In this document: in pieces, positions 5,699 through 11,384 of the stretch
Layout of the letters: each line of letters starts with the position of its first letter
Position numbering within the stretch: the first letter of the stretch is position 1
Source of the DNA: an uncultured Fretibacterium sp.
GTDB lineage: Bacteria; Synergistota; Synergistia; Synergistales; Aminobacteriaceae
DNA: 11,423 bases
Assembly (NCBI GenBank): GCA_937892105.1
Contig: CALAUZ010000056.1
Location: 1-11,423 of the forward strand
Direction of reading: 5' to 3'
Position numbers and translations under genes: made by a program
Notes under the pieces: generated by a model
Databases searched by the model: none
What the model was told of the DNA's origin: nothing
Seen by the model: the letters and a program-made list of their open reading frames with translations, nothing else

Positions 5699-6180
5699 TA
5701 ATTATTCCTCACAGCGTTTTTCTGGTTGATTTTAGCGTCAATGAGGCGTTCAATATCTTCGAGAGAGAAAGTTTGCTGTTTAAGTTCTTTAGCGACCTGA
5801 ACGAGAGACGGAGCGACAGCAGCGAGAGTAATGAGTATACCGAGCAAAGCGATGCCCCAGTAGACCATAGTTTTTAATTCATCAAGTCGAGCGTTTGTAA
5901 CTTGAATGGCAGTGCTATTGGCTTGAATTTCTTTTTTAAGTTCAGCCTTAGTATCTTGAATTTCTTTCCTGAGTTCAGCTTTAGTATCCTGAATTTCTTG
6001 TTTTAGCTCCGAGCGTAGCTGTTCGTTCATGAGCCTAATCTCAGCGATGAAAGTGTCCATTTTAGCCTCGAATACATCTTGACGCAGGTAGATACCTTCC
6101 TGAATATCATTACTTGTAGCACCGAGTGCGTATGTTGAGACTGCTATGGTGATGAGTAGTGCCAGTATAAGTTTTCTCAT
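5698..6180 (-). CDS. Signal-peptide, 11-residue-repeat coiled-coil, membrane protein
   Basis: The product is 160 residues from ATG 6180, chosen because AAAGGAG lies 8 bp upstream and the protein then opens with a clean signal sequence (MRKLILALLITIAVSTYALG). The frame is open further upstream, but that extension lacks a ribosome site and runs into the preceding gene. Residues 40-104 are coiled coil with 11-residue repeats of the type KEIQDTKAELR at 58-90. A membrane span covers about 106-124. The tail has the FSLEDIERLIDAKI motif shared with the 5079-5495 paralogue. It may form a trimeric or tetrameric stalk anchored in the membrane. Function unknown. Phage-borne proteins of this form may act in superinfection exclusion, which remains untested. 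Confidence 0.75.
   Translation of the reverse strand: MRKLILALLITIAVSTYALGATSNDIQEGIYLRQDVFEAKMDTFIAEIRLMNEQLRSELKQEIQDTKAELRKEIQDTKAELKKEIQANSTAIQVTNARLDELKTMVYWGIALLGILITLAAVAPSLVQVAKELKQQTFSLEDIERLIDAKINQKNAVRNN
5923..6012. repeat. 33-bp tandem repeat coding for 11-residue coiled-coil units
   Basis: The string (C/T)TGAATTTCTT recurs at 5923, 5956 and 5989, giving a 33-bp period with about 2.7 copies. On the coding strand each copy gives the unit K/Q-E-I-Q-D-T-K-A-E-L-R/K. The copies differ only at a few bases, so the expansion is fairly recent or is kept alike by recombination. Confidence 0.75.
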
Positions 6181-6202
6181 TATGAGTTCTCCTTTGTTAC
6201 TA

Positions 6203-6607
6203 TCACTTATTAATGAAGCTCTGAATAATAGCAATGGCGATAGGGACAAAAGCAATGAGAAGTCCTAGCAAAGTGAACCACTTATTTTGAGACTGGTGTA
6301 TATCATCAATGCGCTTCTCCAAGCCGTCAATGCGGGTATCCAGAGAGCGAATATCACCTTTAAGTTCTGCCCTAGTTTCCCTGAGTTCAGACTTTATCGC
6401 TTCCTGTTCTAATCTTCCCTCAGAAGCATTACGCTTTAGCTCAGCCACGTCAGATTTAAGTATACCCACGTCGCGTTTGATTTCAGCAACATTATCGTTA
6501 AGTGAGTCAACGTTACGACGCATGATGTTGATTTCGCTGCGAAGCAGAGGTATTCTGAAAATCATTTCGTCATCTTCAAATGTCTCTTTATATGCGGCTT
6601 CTGGCAT
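6203..6607 (-). CDS. Tail-anchored coiled-coil membrane protein
   Basis: The 134-residue protein has no signal peptide. Residues 20-105 are a continuous heptad coiled coil (VAEIKRDVGILKSDVAELKR, then RSLDTRIDGLEKRIDDIHQ), followed by one membrane span at 110-130 and the end FINK. This resembles XhlA/Bdr-like phage and prophage proteins: a cytoplasmic coiled coil held to the membrane by its C-terminus. It shares the SLDTRI segment with the 138-residue protein. ATG 6607 has AGGAGG 8 bp upstream, overlapping the repressor's stop region (12-bp gap), so it is co-transcribed with the repressor. A holin-like or exclusion role is possible but not shown. Confidence 0.75.
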   Translation of the reverse strand: MPEAAYKETFEDDEMIFRIPLLRSEINIMRRNVDSLNDNVAEIKRDVGILKSDVAELKRNASEGRLEQEAIKSELRETRAELKGDIRSLDTRIDGLEKRIDDIHQSQNKWFTLLGLLIAFVPIAIAIIQSFINK

Positions 6608-6619
6608 TGCTTTAACCTC

Positions 6620-6976
6620 CTACATTTTTTGTAATTTTAGTCTCTCCATGACCATACGCTCAAACATGGATATAAATCCTTCAGTTGCAGGTAATTCAAT
6701 AGATTCGTTATCACTAAATCTATAAATCATGGTACCTTTGTTTTCTTTGAGAGAACGCTCATTGAATTCCTTGACTTTTGGTTCAGATGATTGTTTTAAT
6801 ATACTTTCAATATCTACATCAAGTGTATTAGCTATCTTTTGTATCATTTCTCCACTAGGGACGTTTTGGTCATTTTCCCAACGTGAGACTGTTGTTACCG
6901 TTACCCCAAGTTTCTCCGCAAGTTCTGACTGTTTCATAGCTCCTCTGCATAATCTTATATTTTCACCTATGCTCAT
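6620..6976 (-). CDS. cI-like XRE-family repressor
   Basis: The 118-residue protein has a canonical HTH_3 domain at residues 4-60 (MSIGENIRLCRGAMKQSELA, then LGVTVTTVSRWENDQNVPSG and a closing helix LDVDIESIL). A C-terminal part of about 55 residues follows, probably for dimerisation, with no LexA-type peptidase motif. It would bind the AT-rich region before its own start and hold the rightward promoter shut. Start ATG 6976 has AAGGA about 9 bp upstream. It is the first gene of a five-gene leftward operon, so the downstream membrane proteins should be expressed in the lysogenic state. Its recognition helix (TTVSRWEN) closely resembles that of the opposing Cro-like protein (VTLSRWENG), implying shared operators. 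Confidence 0.85.
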   Translation of the reverse strand: MSIGENIRLCRGAMKQSELAEKLGVTVTTVSRWENDQNVPSGEMIQKIANTLDVDIESILKQSSEPKVKEFNERSLKENKGTMIYRFSDNESIELPATEGFISMFERMVMERLKLQKM

Positions 6977-6999
6977 ATCTTCACGTCCTTTTTAGAAAT

Positions 7000-7026
7000 A
7001 TTATAATTTTGTTAAGCATATAGCAA
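7000..7026 (-). promoter_or_regulatory. Probable leftward repressor promoter
   Basis: On the minus strand TTGCTA (7026-7021) and a perfect TATAAT (7005-7000) are separated by 15 bp, a little short of optimal. Transcription would begin about 15-20 bp before the AAGGA ribosome site of the repressor gene. A TGTTAA motif (7010-7015) lies between the boxes, suggesting autoregulation. Confidence 0.45.
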
Positions 7027-7112
7027 TATAAAATATGTTTTGTTAATTATAGAAAATGTTAAGTTATCTATTTACTTTATAGAAATGTTATGTATAATTC
7101 TATTATTGTTAA
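7010..7112. promoter_or_regulatory. Operator array: five TGTTA(A/T) motifs between divergent regulators
   Basis: TGTTAA occurs at 7010-7015, 7041-7046, 7057-7062 and 7107-7112, with a variant TGTTAT at 7086-7091, all in the same orientation. The array covers both promoters of the divergent repressor and Cro-like genes. Such repeats are expected as binding sites of cI/Cro-type proteins; here the sites are direct rather than palindromic. The assignment rests on position and repetition in AT-rich DNA, where some copies could be chance. Confidence 0.45.
7071..7098 (+). promoter_or_regulatory. Rightward promoter for the Cro-like/antirepressor operon
   Basis: TTTACT (7071-7076) and a perfect TATAAT (7093-7098) have a 16-bp spacer. 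The start point would be near 7105, just before the strong AAAGGGGAGG ribosome site (7115-7124). The variant TGTTAT motif (7086-7091) sits in the spacer, a good place for repression. Confidence 0.55.
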
Positions 7113-7130
7113 TTAAAGGGGAGGTATTAA

Positions 7131-7563
7131 TTGGGAGGTAAAAATATAGCAAGAATTTAGAAAGAAAAAAGGGATAACGCAGGAGGAATTAGCTCAGTTA
7201 TTGTCGATTACTACAGTTACACTTTCCCGTTGGGAAAATGGACATTTTGAGCCTAAAGCCTCAGTAATTAAGAGACTTTGTGAAGTGTTGAATTGTACAG
7301 AAGCAGAGCTATTGAACGGTTCCACGTCTCAAGAATGGGAATTGAAGTTACTAGTCTCGAAGTCAGGGATACAAGAAGGAGGAACAGTAGATATGACAGG
7401 AAGCGGAAGCACAGCGACATTAAACATAGGAGATACAGCGATGGGAATAACGTTATCAGCACCGTATGAACTTTGGGAAGATGACGCGAAATTTGAGGCA
7501 CTCCTTGAAGATTTACGACGTAAGAGGGCAACAGGACTTAAGACGCGCCGTGAAGGCTGGTAG
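7131..7563 (+). pseudogene. Cro-like XRE regulator with damaged N-terminal codons
   Basis: AAAGGGGAGG (7115-7124) stands 6 bp before TTG 7131, which reads GGKNIARI and then meets TAG at 7158-7160. One frame over, the sequence continues KKKGITQEELAQLLSITTVT and LSRWENG, the heart of an XRE helix-turn-helix, and stays open to TAG 7561-7563. A lysine or similar codon turned to TAG plus one extra A in the A-run 7165-7170 would explain both breaks. The only in-frame start left for the main frame is TTG 7201, inside the HTH, giving a 120-residue product without its first helices. The C-terminal part (GGTVDMTGSGSTATLNIGDT, then a helical basic tail) is of a kind seen in phage XRE regulators. It probably opposed the repressor at 6620-6976 and is now defective. 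Confidence 0.6.
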
Positions 7564-7574
7564 GAGGTATAGTC

Positions 7575-7733
7575 ATGAAGAACGCATTACAGGTATTCAG
7601 TTACAAAGAACAGCAAGTACGTACTGTACAGATAGACGATGAAGCATGGTTCGTCGCAAAAGACGTGTGCGACATTTTAGGGCTTGCGAACCCTACAAGA
7701 GCGATAAAGTCGCTTGATAGCGATGAAAAATGA
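7575..7733 (+). pseudogene. BRO-N antirepressor, N-terminal fragment
   Basis: ATG 7575 follows AGGAGG (7562-7567) by 7 bp. It encodes 52 residues: MKNALQVFSYKEQQVRTVQI, DDEAWFVAKDVCDILGLANP, TRAIKSLDSDEK. This is the classic start of the BRO-N DNA-binding domain (W/F-x-A-K-D-V-C-x-x-L-x-L-x-N). TGA at 7731-7733 ends it in the middle of the domain. The rest continues in the -1 frame from ATG 7730, overlapping as ATGA. A six-A instead of five-A run at 7726-7730 would restore one 265-residue protein. Confidence 0.75.
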
Positions 7734-7757
7734 CCCTAACCAATAGTAAGGGTCATT
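7729..7757 (+). promoter_or_regulatory. Hairpin at the antirepressor frame break
   Basis: AATGACCCT (7729-7737) and AGGGTCATT (7749-7757) form a perfect 9-bp stem with an 11-nt loop. The stem contains the overlapping ATG/TGA (7730-7733) and begins at the end of the A5 run. It could control restart or slippage, but the same bases code a conserved stretch of the domain, so chance is possible. Confidence 0.4.
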
Positions 7758-8371
7758 CAGGGCAACGCGGAGGGGCACAAGTAATGAATGTAGTAAACGA
7801 GCCAGGTATGTACAAACTAATATTCAAGAGTCATAAACCAGAAGCGAAAGCCTTTACGCGTTGGGTAACACATGAAGTCCTGCCACATATCCGCCAGCAC
7901 GGAATGTACCTGACGGACAAGGTATCGGAAGTAGCGGCGACCAACCCGACAGCGTTTGACGAGCTATTAGCGCGGTACACGTCTGAGTGCAAGAAGACGC
8001 AGGCGTTAGAGGAAAAACTAGCCTCTGAGCGTGCATTCATGAACTTGGGACATGTGGTACTAGCGTTGCCTGGAAGTGTAACAGTACAGAACGCGGCACA
8101 TTTTCTGGCGCAACATGGTTTCGACATAGGGCAAAACCGTCTATTCAAGAAATGCCGAGAAGAGGGCTTCCTGTGCAAGCGGAAGGGACGGCAATACAAC
8201 CAGCCCACGCAGAAAGCGATAGAGCGCGGACTGTTCAATGCGGAGATAAACGGAGGTTTCCGGCCAATAGCGATGGTAACACCACTAGGGTTGGCGTACC
8301 TGACGGAGATGTTAGCAATGGAGAATTATCCGTTGTTGATACTGATGGAAGCGAAGGGCGAAACGGAGTAG
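7730..8371 (+). CDS. Phage antirepressor, C-terminal part of BRO-N plus KilAC domain
   Basis: The 213 residues begin MTLTNSKGHSGQRGG, the second half of BRO-N, and run on through EPGMYKLIFKSHKPEAKAFT and RWVTHEVLPHIRQHG (to about 57). A short helical linker leads to a KilAC domain at about 100-197 (GSVTVQNAAHFLAQHGFDIG, QNRLFKKCREEGFLCKRKGR, QYNQPTQKAIERGLF). Full-length antirepressors relieve phage repression, and this one lies directly after the Cro-like gene, as expected for an early operon. The N-terminal fragment is in another frame. Here the KilAC part could be made by coupled restart at ATG 7730, by -1 slippage, or not at all. No separate ribosome site precedes 7730. Confidence 0.8.
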   Translation: MTLTNSKGHSGQRGGAQVMNVVNEPGMYKLIFKSHKPEAKAFTRWVTHEVLPHIRQHGMYLTDKVSEVAATNPTAFDELLARYTSECKKTQALEEKLASERAFMNLGHVVLALPGSVTVQNAAHFLAQHGFDIGQNRLFKKCREEGFLCKRKGRQYNQPTQKAIERGLFNAEINGGFRPIAMVTPLGLAYLTEMLAMENYPLLILMEAKGETE

Positions 8372-8503
8372 CAGTCTAACTCCGTCTGCGGGTAAAGCCC
8401 ATACTGACGAGCCTCAAAAGCTCGGTAAATTGACAATCGAATACGAGGCAAGACGAACATCAAGCCTCCTGCGCAAGAGCAGGTTGTAAAGAGAAAGGAG
8501 GCG

Positions 8504-8701
8504 ATGAAGATACAGTTACCGTTAGGATATGAAGAAATGTCGCCCGTGCAGCTTGCATTGGAAGTGGCATTGCATGAGTTAAGCAGTCTGAACGGGCTTC
8601 ATGTAACGGATGTCCCAGAGAAAGAGAAGACGTGGGACATAGACACGGAAGACGCGACACGAATAATCGAGTCAGCGTTATCGTTTTTCACGACAACCTG
8701 A
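8504..8701 (+). CDS. Small acidic hypothetical phage protein
   Basis: The 65-residue protein starts at ATG 8504 with AAAGGAGG (8494-8501), only 2 bp from the start, unusually close. The next in-frame ATG (8537) has a poorer site. The sequence begins MKIQLPLGYEEMSPVQLALE, followed by helices, an acidic middle (EKEKTWDIDTEDATRII) and the end SFFTTT. It has no known domain. The 132 bp between the antirepressor stop and this start hold no convincing gene. Its 3' end overlaps the converging KTSC gene by 14 bp. Confidence 0.55.
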   Translation: MKIQLPLGYEEMSPVQLALEVALHELSSLNGLHVTDVPEKEKTWDIDTEDATRIIESALSFFTTT

Positions 8702-8909
8702 CATATGTGAAGCGGTCAGGATGTCTTTTTATGTTTCTATCGAAGTAAGTTCCATGAGAGGATGCAGACATCAACCCTTCGTATAAGGACGGTGGTACGT
8801 CCGAATACTGGTAAATGCGCCCTCCATGAAACTCTATGAATAGTGTGCGAGACCGAGTGTCATAGCCTATAGAGCTTATGTTGCTTGAATTGACACTTTT
8901 TATTTCCAT
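8688..8909 (-). CDS. KTSC-domain protein
   Basis: The 73-residue protein (MEIKSVNSSNISSIGYDTRS and onward) matches the KTSC domain: V-x-S-S-x-I-x-x-I-G-Y-D, then TLFIEFHGGRIYQYSDVPPS, then LYEGLMSASSHGTYFDRNIK. These are small phage- and plasmid-borne domains, sometimes fused to lysyl-tRNA synthetase-like or nuclease proteins, of unclear activity. The usual S-x-G-x-Y/F-x-x-x-I is present. ATG 8909 is preferred because AAGGTG (8916-8921) lies 6 bp upstream. A TTG 21 bp further upstream (8930) lacks a ribosome site and overlaps the preceding ORF. The orientation is opposite to the surrounding phage genes, so it is probably a separately expressed accessory gene. Confidence 0.75.
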   Translation of the reverse strand: MEIKSVNSSNISSIGYDTRSRTLFIEFHGGRIYQYSDVPPSLYEGLMSASSHGTYFDRNIKRHPDRFTYVRLS

Positions 8910-8926
8910 TAAGTTCACCTTCTTTT

Positions 8927-9121
8927 TCAAGGATGTGGAAGTATTGTACAGGAGGCGAGGAAGATAAGGAGGGGTATCTCTATCTTGTTCCCATTCTTCA
9001 GAAGGTTCAAGAATTTCTTTGCTCTAAGACACTCGAATGCAAGAAATAAGCAATACATGCTCGCACTCAAAGCTAAATCCATCTTAGGACATGACATTAT
9101 CGAAAGTTCTTTCAGCATCAT
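8927..9121 (-). CDS. Possible small hydrophobic protein upstream of the KTSC gene
   Basis: From ATG 9121 the frame gives 64 residues (MMLKELSIMSCPKMDLALSA, SMYCLFLAFECLRAKKFLNL, ending ASCTILPHP). It contains two weak hydrophobic stretches and a basic centre. AAGG lies about 8-9 bp upstream. Its TGA (8927-8929) is next to the KTSC ribosome site, so the two could be one transcript. No homology is recognised. No better ORF exists on the plus strand, and the composition is plausible but not compelling. Confidence 0.35.
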   Translation of the reverse strand: MMLKELSIMSCPKMDLALSASMYCLFLAFECLRAKKFLNLLKNGNKIEIPLLIFLASCTILPHP

Positions 9122-9164
9122 AAGGCTCAACCTTAGAGGCTCTGAGTAGAGTGCATGACAGTAT

Positions 9165-9189
9165 GGCTGGAGGCTTTAATACTCCGGCC
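9165..9189 (+). promoter_or_regulatory. Leader hairpin before the recombination module
   Basis: GGCTGGAG (9165-9172) pairs with CTCCGGCC (9182-9189) in an 8-bp stem with one G-U pair and a 9-nt loop, followed by TATTTCTTCAT. It lies 31 bp before the nuclease ATG. It might be a weak terminator or attenuator that sets expression of the module; the U-run is poor. Confidence 0.35.
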
Positions 9190-9220
9190 TATTTCTTCAT
9201 AAAGGAGGAGTATAGCAACA

Positions 9221-10177
9221 ATGGATAAGGTATTAAGCGCGTCTAAAGCAGGGTTTCCCTGCTTACGCAATCTCTGGTACACAGTCAACGGGTATTCTGG
9301 CTGTGAGAATGACACACACACTCAACGAATATTTGATGTAGGCACTTACCTCGAACCTGTGATAGTGGATTGGCTCAGGCAAGACGGCTGGCTGGTTGAA
9401 TATAATCCATGCTCTCAACAGGCCGCTCTCGAAGTCTCCATTCCAGTCAAAGGCGGTAAACTTACTGGACACCCCGACTGCATTATCAGCAAGGGGGATG
9501 TCCAAAATGCTCTCGTGGACATTAAGACCATGAATGACAGAGCTTTAAACTATTGGAAGCATGAAGGCACTCTCAATTCTAAGCCTCAGTATGTCGTTCA
9601 GCTCCATGTCTATGCTATGGGTCTTACTCTCTTGGGCATAGAAATAGAGCGGCTCGGCATTGTCGGCGTGAATAAGAACAACTCAGAGATGTATATTGAC
9701 TTCTTCCCGTTTGACGGCTTTATCGCTGAGAGCATTACTGACAAAGCTGAAAGGCTTTTTGCCTTGTATGAACCACCGAAGTTTAATTGCCCTTCGGAAA
9801 CTTCGGCTTGTAACTACTGCGAATACTCTTCTGCCTGTGAACTTCACCGCAAAAATGCTCCCGTAACTGTGAGTAATGAGTTTCTCACTGTAACAGAGGA
9901 CGAAGACATCATCAACGCTATGAAGTTGCTTAAACAGGCTCGGGATATGTCCAGCGAGGCCAAAGAACTGGAAAAACAAGCTAAGACTACTCTTGATGAG
10001 AATGTTAGAAACAAGGGTTTATCAGGCATTTGCGGCGGGGGGTTGGTCTTCTCTATGAAAGAGCGTTCGTCTTCTAGGTTTGATACTACTGCGTTCAAGA
10101 AGGCTCACCCTGAGCTTGTCAGCGAGTTCACTAAAACTTCTTTCAGCACTATATACGAGATTAAGGAGGCAATATAG
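9221..10177 (+). CDS. Cas4/RecB-like PD-(D/E)XK exonuclease of a phage recombination module
   Basis: The 318-residue protein belongs to the PD-(D/E)XK superfamily. Visible are G41-x3-E45 (motif I), GHPD with D86 (motif II), VDIKT with D100 and K102 (motif III) and Q127 in QYVVQLHVYAMG. Cysteines C14 and C197-x2-C200-x5-C206 (ACNYCEYSSAC), with C190 nearby, form the Cas4/AddB-type 4Fe-4S cluster pattern. Residues 220-265 are a charged helix, and the end (RFDTTAFKKAHPELVSEFTK) is typical of phage YqaJ/lambda-exonuclease-like relatives. Such enzymes resect double-stranded ends to give 3' single strands for the recombinase encoded next door. ATG 9221 has AAAGGAGGAG (9201-9210) upstream. No CRISPR genes are nearby, so this is a phage recombination nuclease rather than an adaptation Cas4. 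Confidence 0.85.
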   Translation: MDKVLSASKAGFPCLRNLWYTVNGYSGCENDTHTQRIFDVGTYLEPVIVDWLRQDGWLVEYNPCSQQAALEVSIPVKGGKLTGHPDCIISKGDVQNALVDIKTMNDRALNYWKHEGTLNSKPQYVVQLHVYAMGLTLLGIEIERLGIVGVNKNNSEMYIDFFPFDGFIAESITDKAERLFALYEPPKFNCPSETSACNYCEYSSACELHRKNAPVTVSNEFLTVTEDEDIINAMKLLKQARDMSSEAKELEKQAKTTLDENVRNKGLSGICGGGLVFSMKERSSSRFDTTAFKKAHPELVSEFTKTSFSTIYEIKEAI

Positions 10178-10885
10178 ATGGCTTTTAGGAAAGCTGAACG
10201 AAAAAAGGCTAAGCTAAGGCTTGCCATCACCGGCCCTGCTGGGGCGGGCAAAACTTACGGCGCACTGCTTATCGCTTTGGGACTGGGCGGACCTATCGCT
10301 ATGATTGACACCGAGAACGGGCGCGGCGATTTGTACTCCAGCTTAGGCGATTACGATGTTTGCTCCCTTTCGGCTCCCTTTGACCCGCGAAAGTACATTC
10401 AGGCTATTCATGAGGCAGAGAAGGAAGGTTACAACGTCATCATCATTGACAGCCTGTCCCATGCTTGGAGCGGGCAGGGCGGACTATTGGACTTGCAGGG
10501 AAAGCTCTCTGAAAGCAGGTACAGAGGCAATAGCTATGCCGCTTGGAGAGATATTACTCCGTTGCAGAACGCTCTAGTTGACACCATTCTTGCGTCTCCC
10601 GCTCATATCATCGCTACTATGCGGAGCAAGACCGAGTATGCACAGGCTAAGAACGAGCTGGGAAGGACTGAGATACAGAAGGTTGGACTAGCACCAGTAC
10701 AACGTGAGGGGATTGATTACGAGTTCGGGGTCGTCTTTGACCTTAGTAACAACCACACATGTTGCGTCAGTAAGGACAGAACAAGCCTGTTCGATGGACA
10801 GGTCTTCTCCATCTCGCAGGAGACAGGAAAAACTCTCCTAGATTGGCTCAATTCGGGCGCGGATATCAAAGGGTGTGAGGCTTAA
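10178..10885 (+). CDS. Sak4-like (RecA-fold) phage recombination ATPase
   Basis: The 235-residue protein has Walker A GPAGAGKT at residues 19-26 (K25, T26), MIDTENGRGD after strand 2, and Walker B NVIIID at 86-91 (D91) with DSLSHAW. Further conserved pieces are ATMRSKTEYA and the Q-x-E-G-I-D-Y-E-F stretch of phage AAA/RecA-core proteins. This matches the Sak4 group of single-strand annealing or strand-exchange helper ATPases, which often lie beside Cas4-like nucleases. ATG 10178 follows the nuclease's TAG without any gap and in the same frame. AAGGAGG (10163-10169), inside the nuclease gene, lies 8 bp upstream. Its TAA overlaps the next ATG by one base. Isoleucine is almost never ATA (1 of 17), unlike genes on the left. 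Confidence 0.85.
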   Translation: MAFRKAERKKAKLRLAITGPAGAGKTYGALLIALGLGGPIAMIDTENGRGDLYSSLGDYDVCSLSAPFDPRKYIQAIHEAEKEGYNVIIIDSLSHAWSGQGGLLDLQGKLSESRYRGNSYAAWRDITPLQNALVDTILASPAHIIATMRSKTEYAQAKNELGRTEIQKVGLAPVQREGIDYEFGVVFDLSNNHTCCVSKDRTSLFDGQVFSISQETGKTLLDWLNSGADIKGCEA

Positions 10886-11208
10886 TGCCGGATAAACTAA
10901 AACCCTGCCCGTTCTGCGGAGGCGAACTAGACATCAGAGAGGCATGTGGACATACCCAAGTATATTGCACAGAATGCGGGGTTAATAACATCTGGAGCTA
11001 TGCTGTTGCAACTCTCTGGAACAAGCGAACACGGCGTGATGCTGACTTAAAACCGTGTCCAATCTGCGGGAAGAAAGGTCGTGTTTTCGTATCTTACGAT
11101 AGGAAGTATTGCGTACAATGTTTAGGCTGTACTCTGACTACTGTGTATTGCAGGACACCTAAAGAGGCCAAAGCTGCTTGGAACAGAAGGGCAGGGTCGA
11201 TAACATGA
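10885..11208 (+). CDS. Lar-like double zinc-finger protein
   Basis: The 107-residue protein contains two tandem Lar/restriction-alleviation-type modules. The first (about 5-48) has LKPCPFCGGEL, C8, C11, C28, C31, and ends ATLWNKR. The second (about 55-102) has LKPCPICGKKG, C58, C61, C79, C82, and ends EAKAAWNRR. Lar proteins of phages modulate type I restriction-modification; many short homologues are simply zinc-binding and have no tested function. The start overlaps the ATPase stop by 1 bp (TAATG), and its end overlaps the next ATG by 4 bp. The internal duplication is unusual, since one module is the common form. Confidence 0.75.
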   Translation: MPDKLKPCPFCGGELDIREACGHTQVYCTECGVNNIWSYAVATLWNKRTRRDADLKPCPICGKKGRVFVSYDRKYCVQCLGCTLTTVYCRTPKEAKAAWNRRAGSIT

Positions 11209-11384
11209 TAACCCGCTACACCTGCACAACTTGCGGCTACAATCGCGCTACTTGGAAAATCTTTCTCAATAACTCTACTCTCGCCTACTGCGAAAACTGC
11301 TATCATCGTTACTTCAGAAAGTATACTCACATCGAGGATTTTTTTCTCAATTTTAGGAGGCATCATGTCCACGAAAACACATGA
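11205..11384 (+). CDS. 59-residue zinc-ribbon protein
   Basis: Starting at ATG 11205 (ATGA overlap with the preceding stop), the protein reads MITRYTCTTCGYNRATWKIF, LNNSTLAYCENCYHRYFRKY, and a basic, histidine-containing tail. C7-x2-C10 and C29-x2-C32 form a four-cysteine zinc ribbon. An in-frame ATG at 11178 exists but would overlap the Lar-like gene by 31 bp, so 11205 is preferred. Function unknown; small zinc ribbons are common in phage early operons. Confidence 0.6.
   Translation: MITRYTCTTCGYNRATWKIFLNNSTLAYCENCYHRYFRKYTHIEDFFLNFRRHHVHENT

Noticed and set aside
7831..8238. Reverse 135-codon ORF opposite the antirepressor
   Set aside because: The plus strand carries clear BRO-N and KilAC motifs.
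8372..8503. Plus-strand open stretch ending LGKLTIEYEARRTSS...
   Set aside because: No start codon with a ribosome site and no recognisable domain; treated as non-coding spacer.
9221..10177. Cas4-like protein as part of a CRISPR system
   Set aside because: No cas1, cas2 or repeat array in the window; its partner is a Sak4-like ATPase, pointing to phage recombination.
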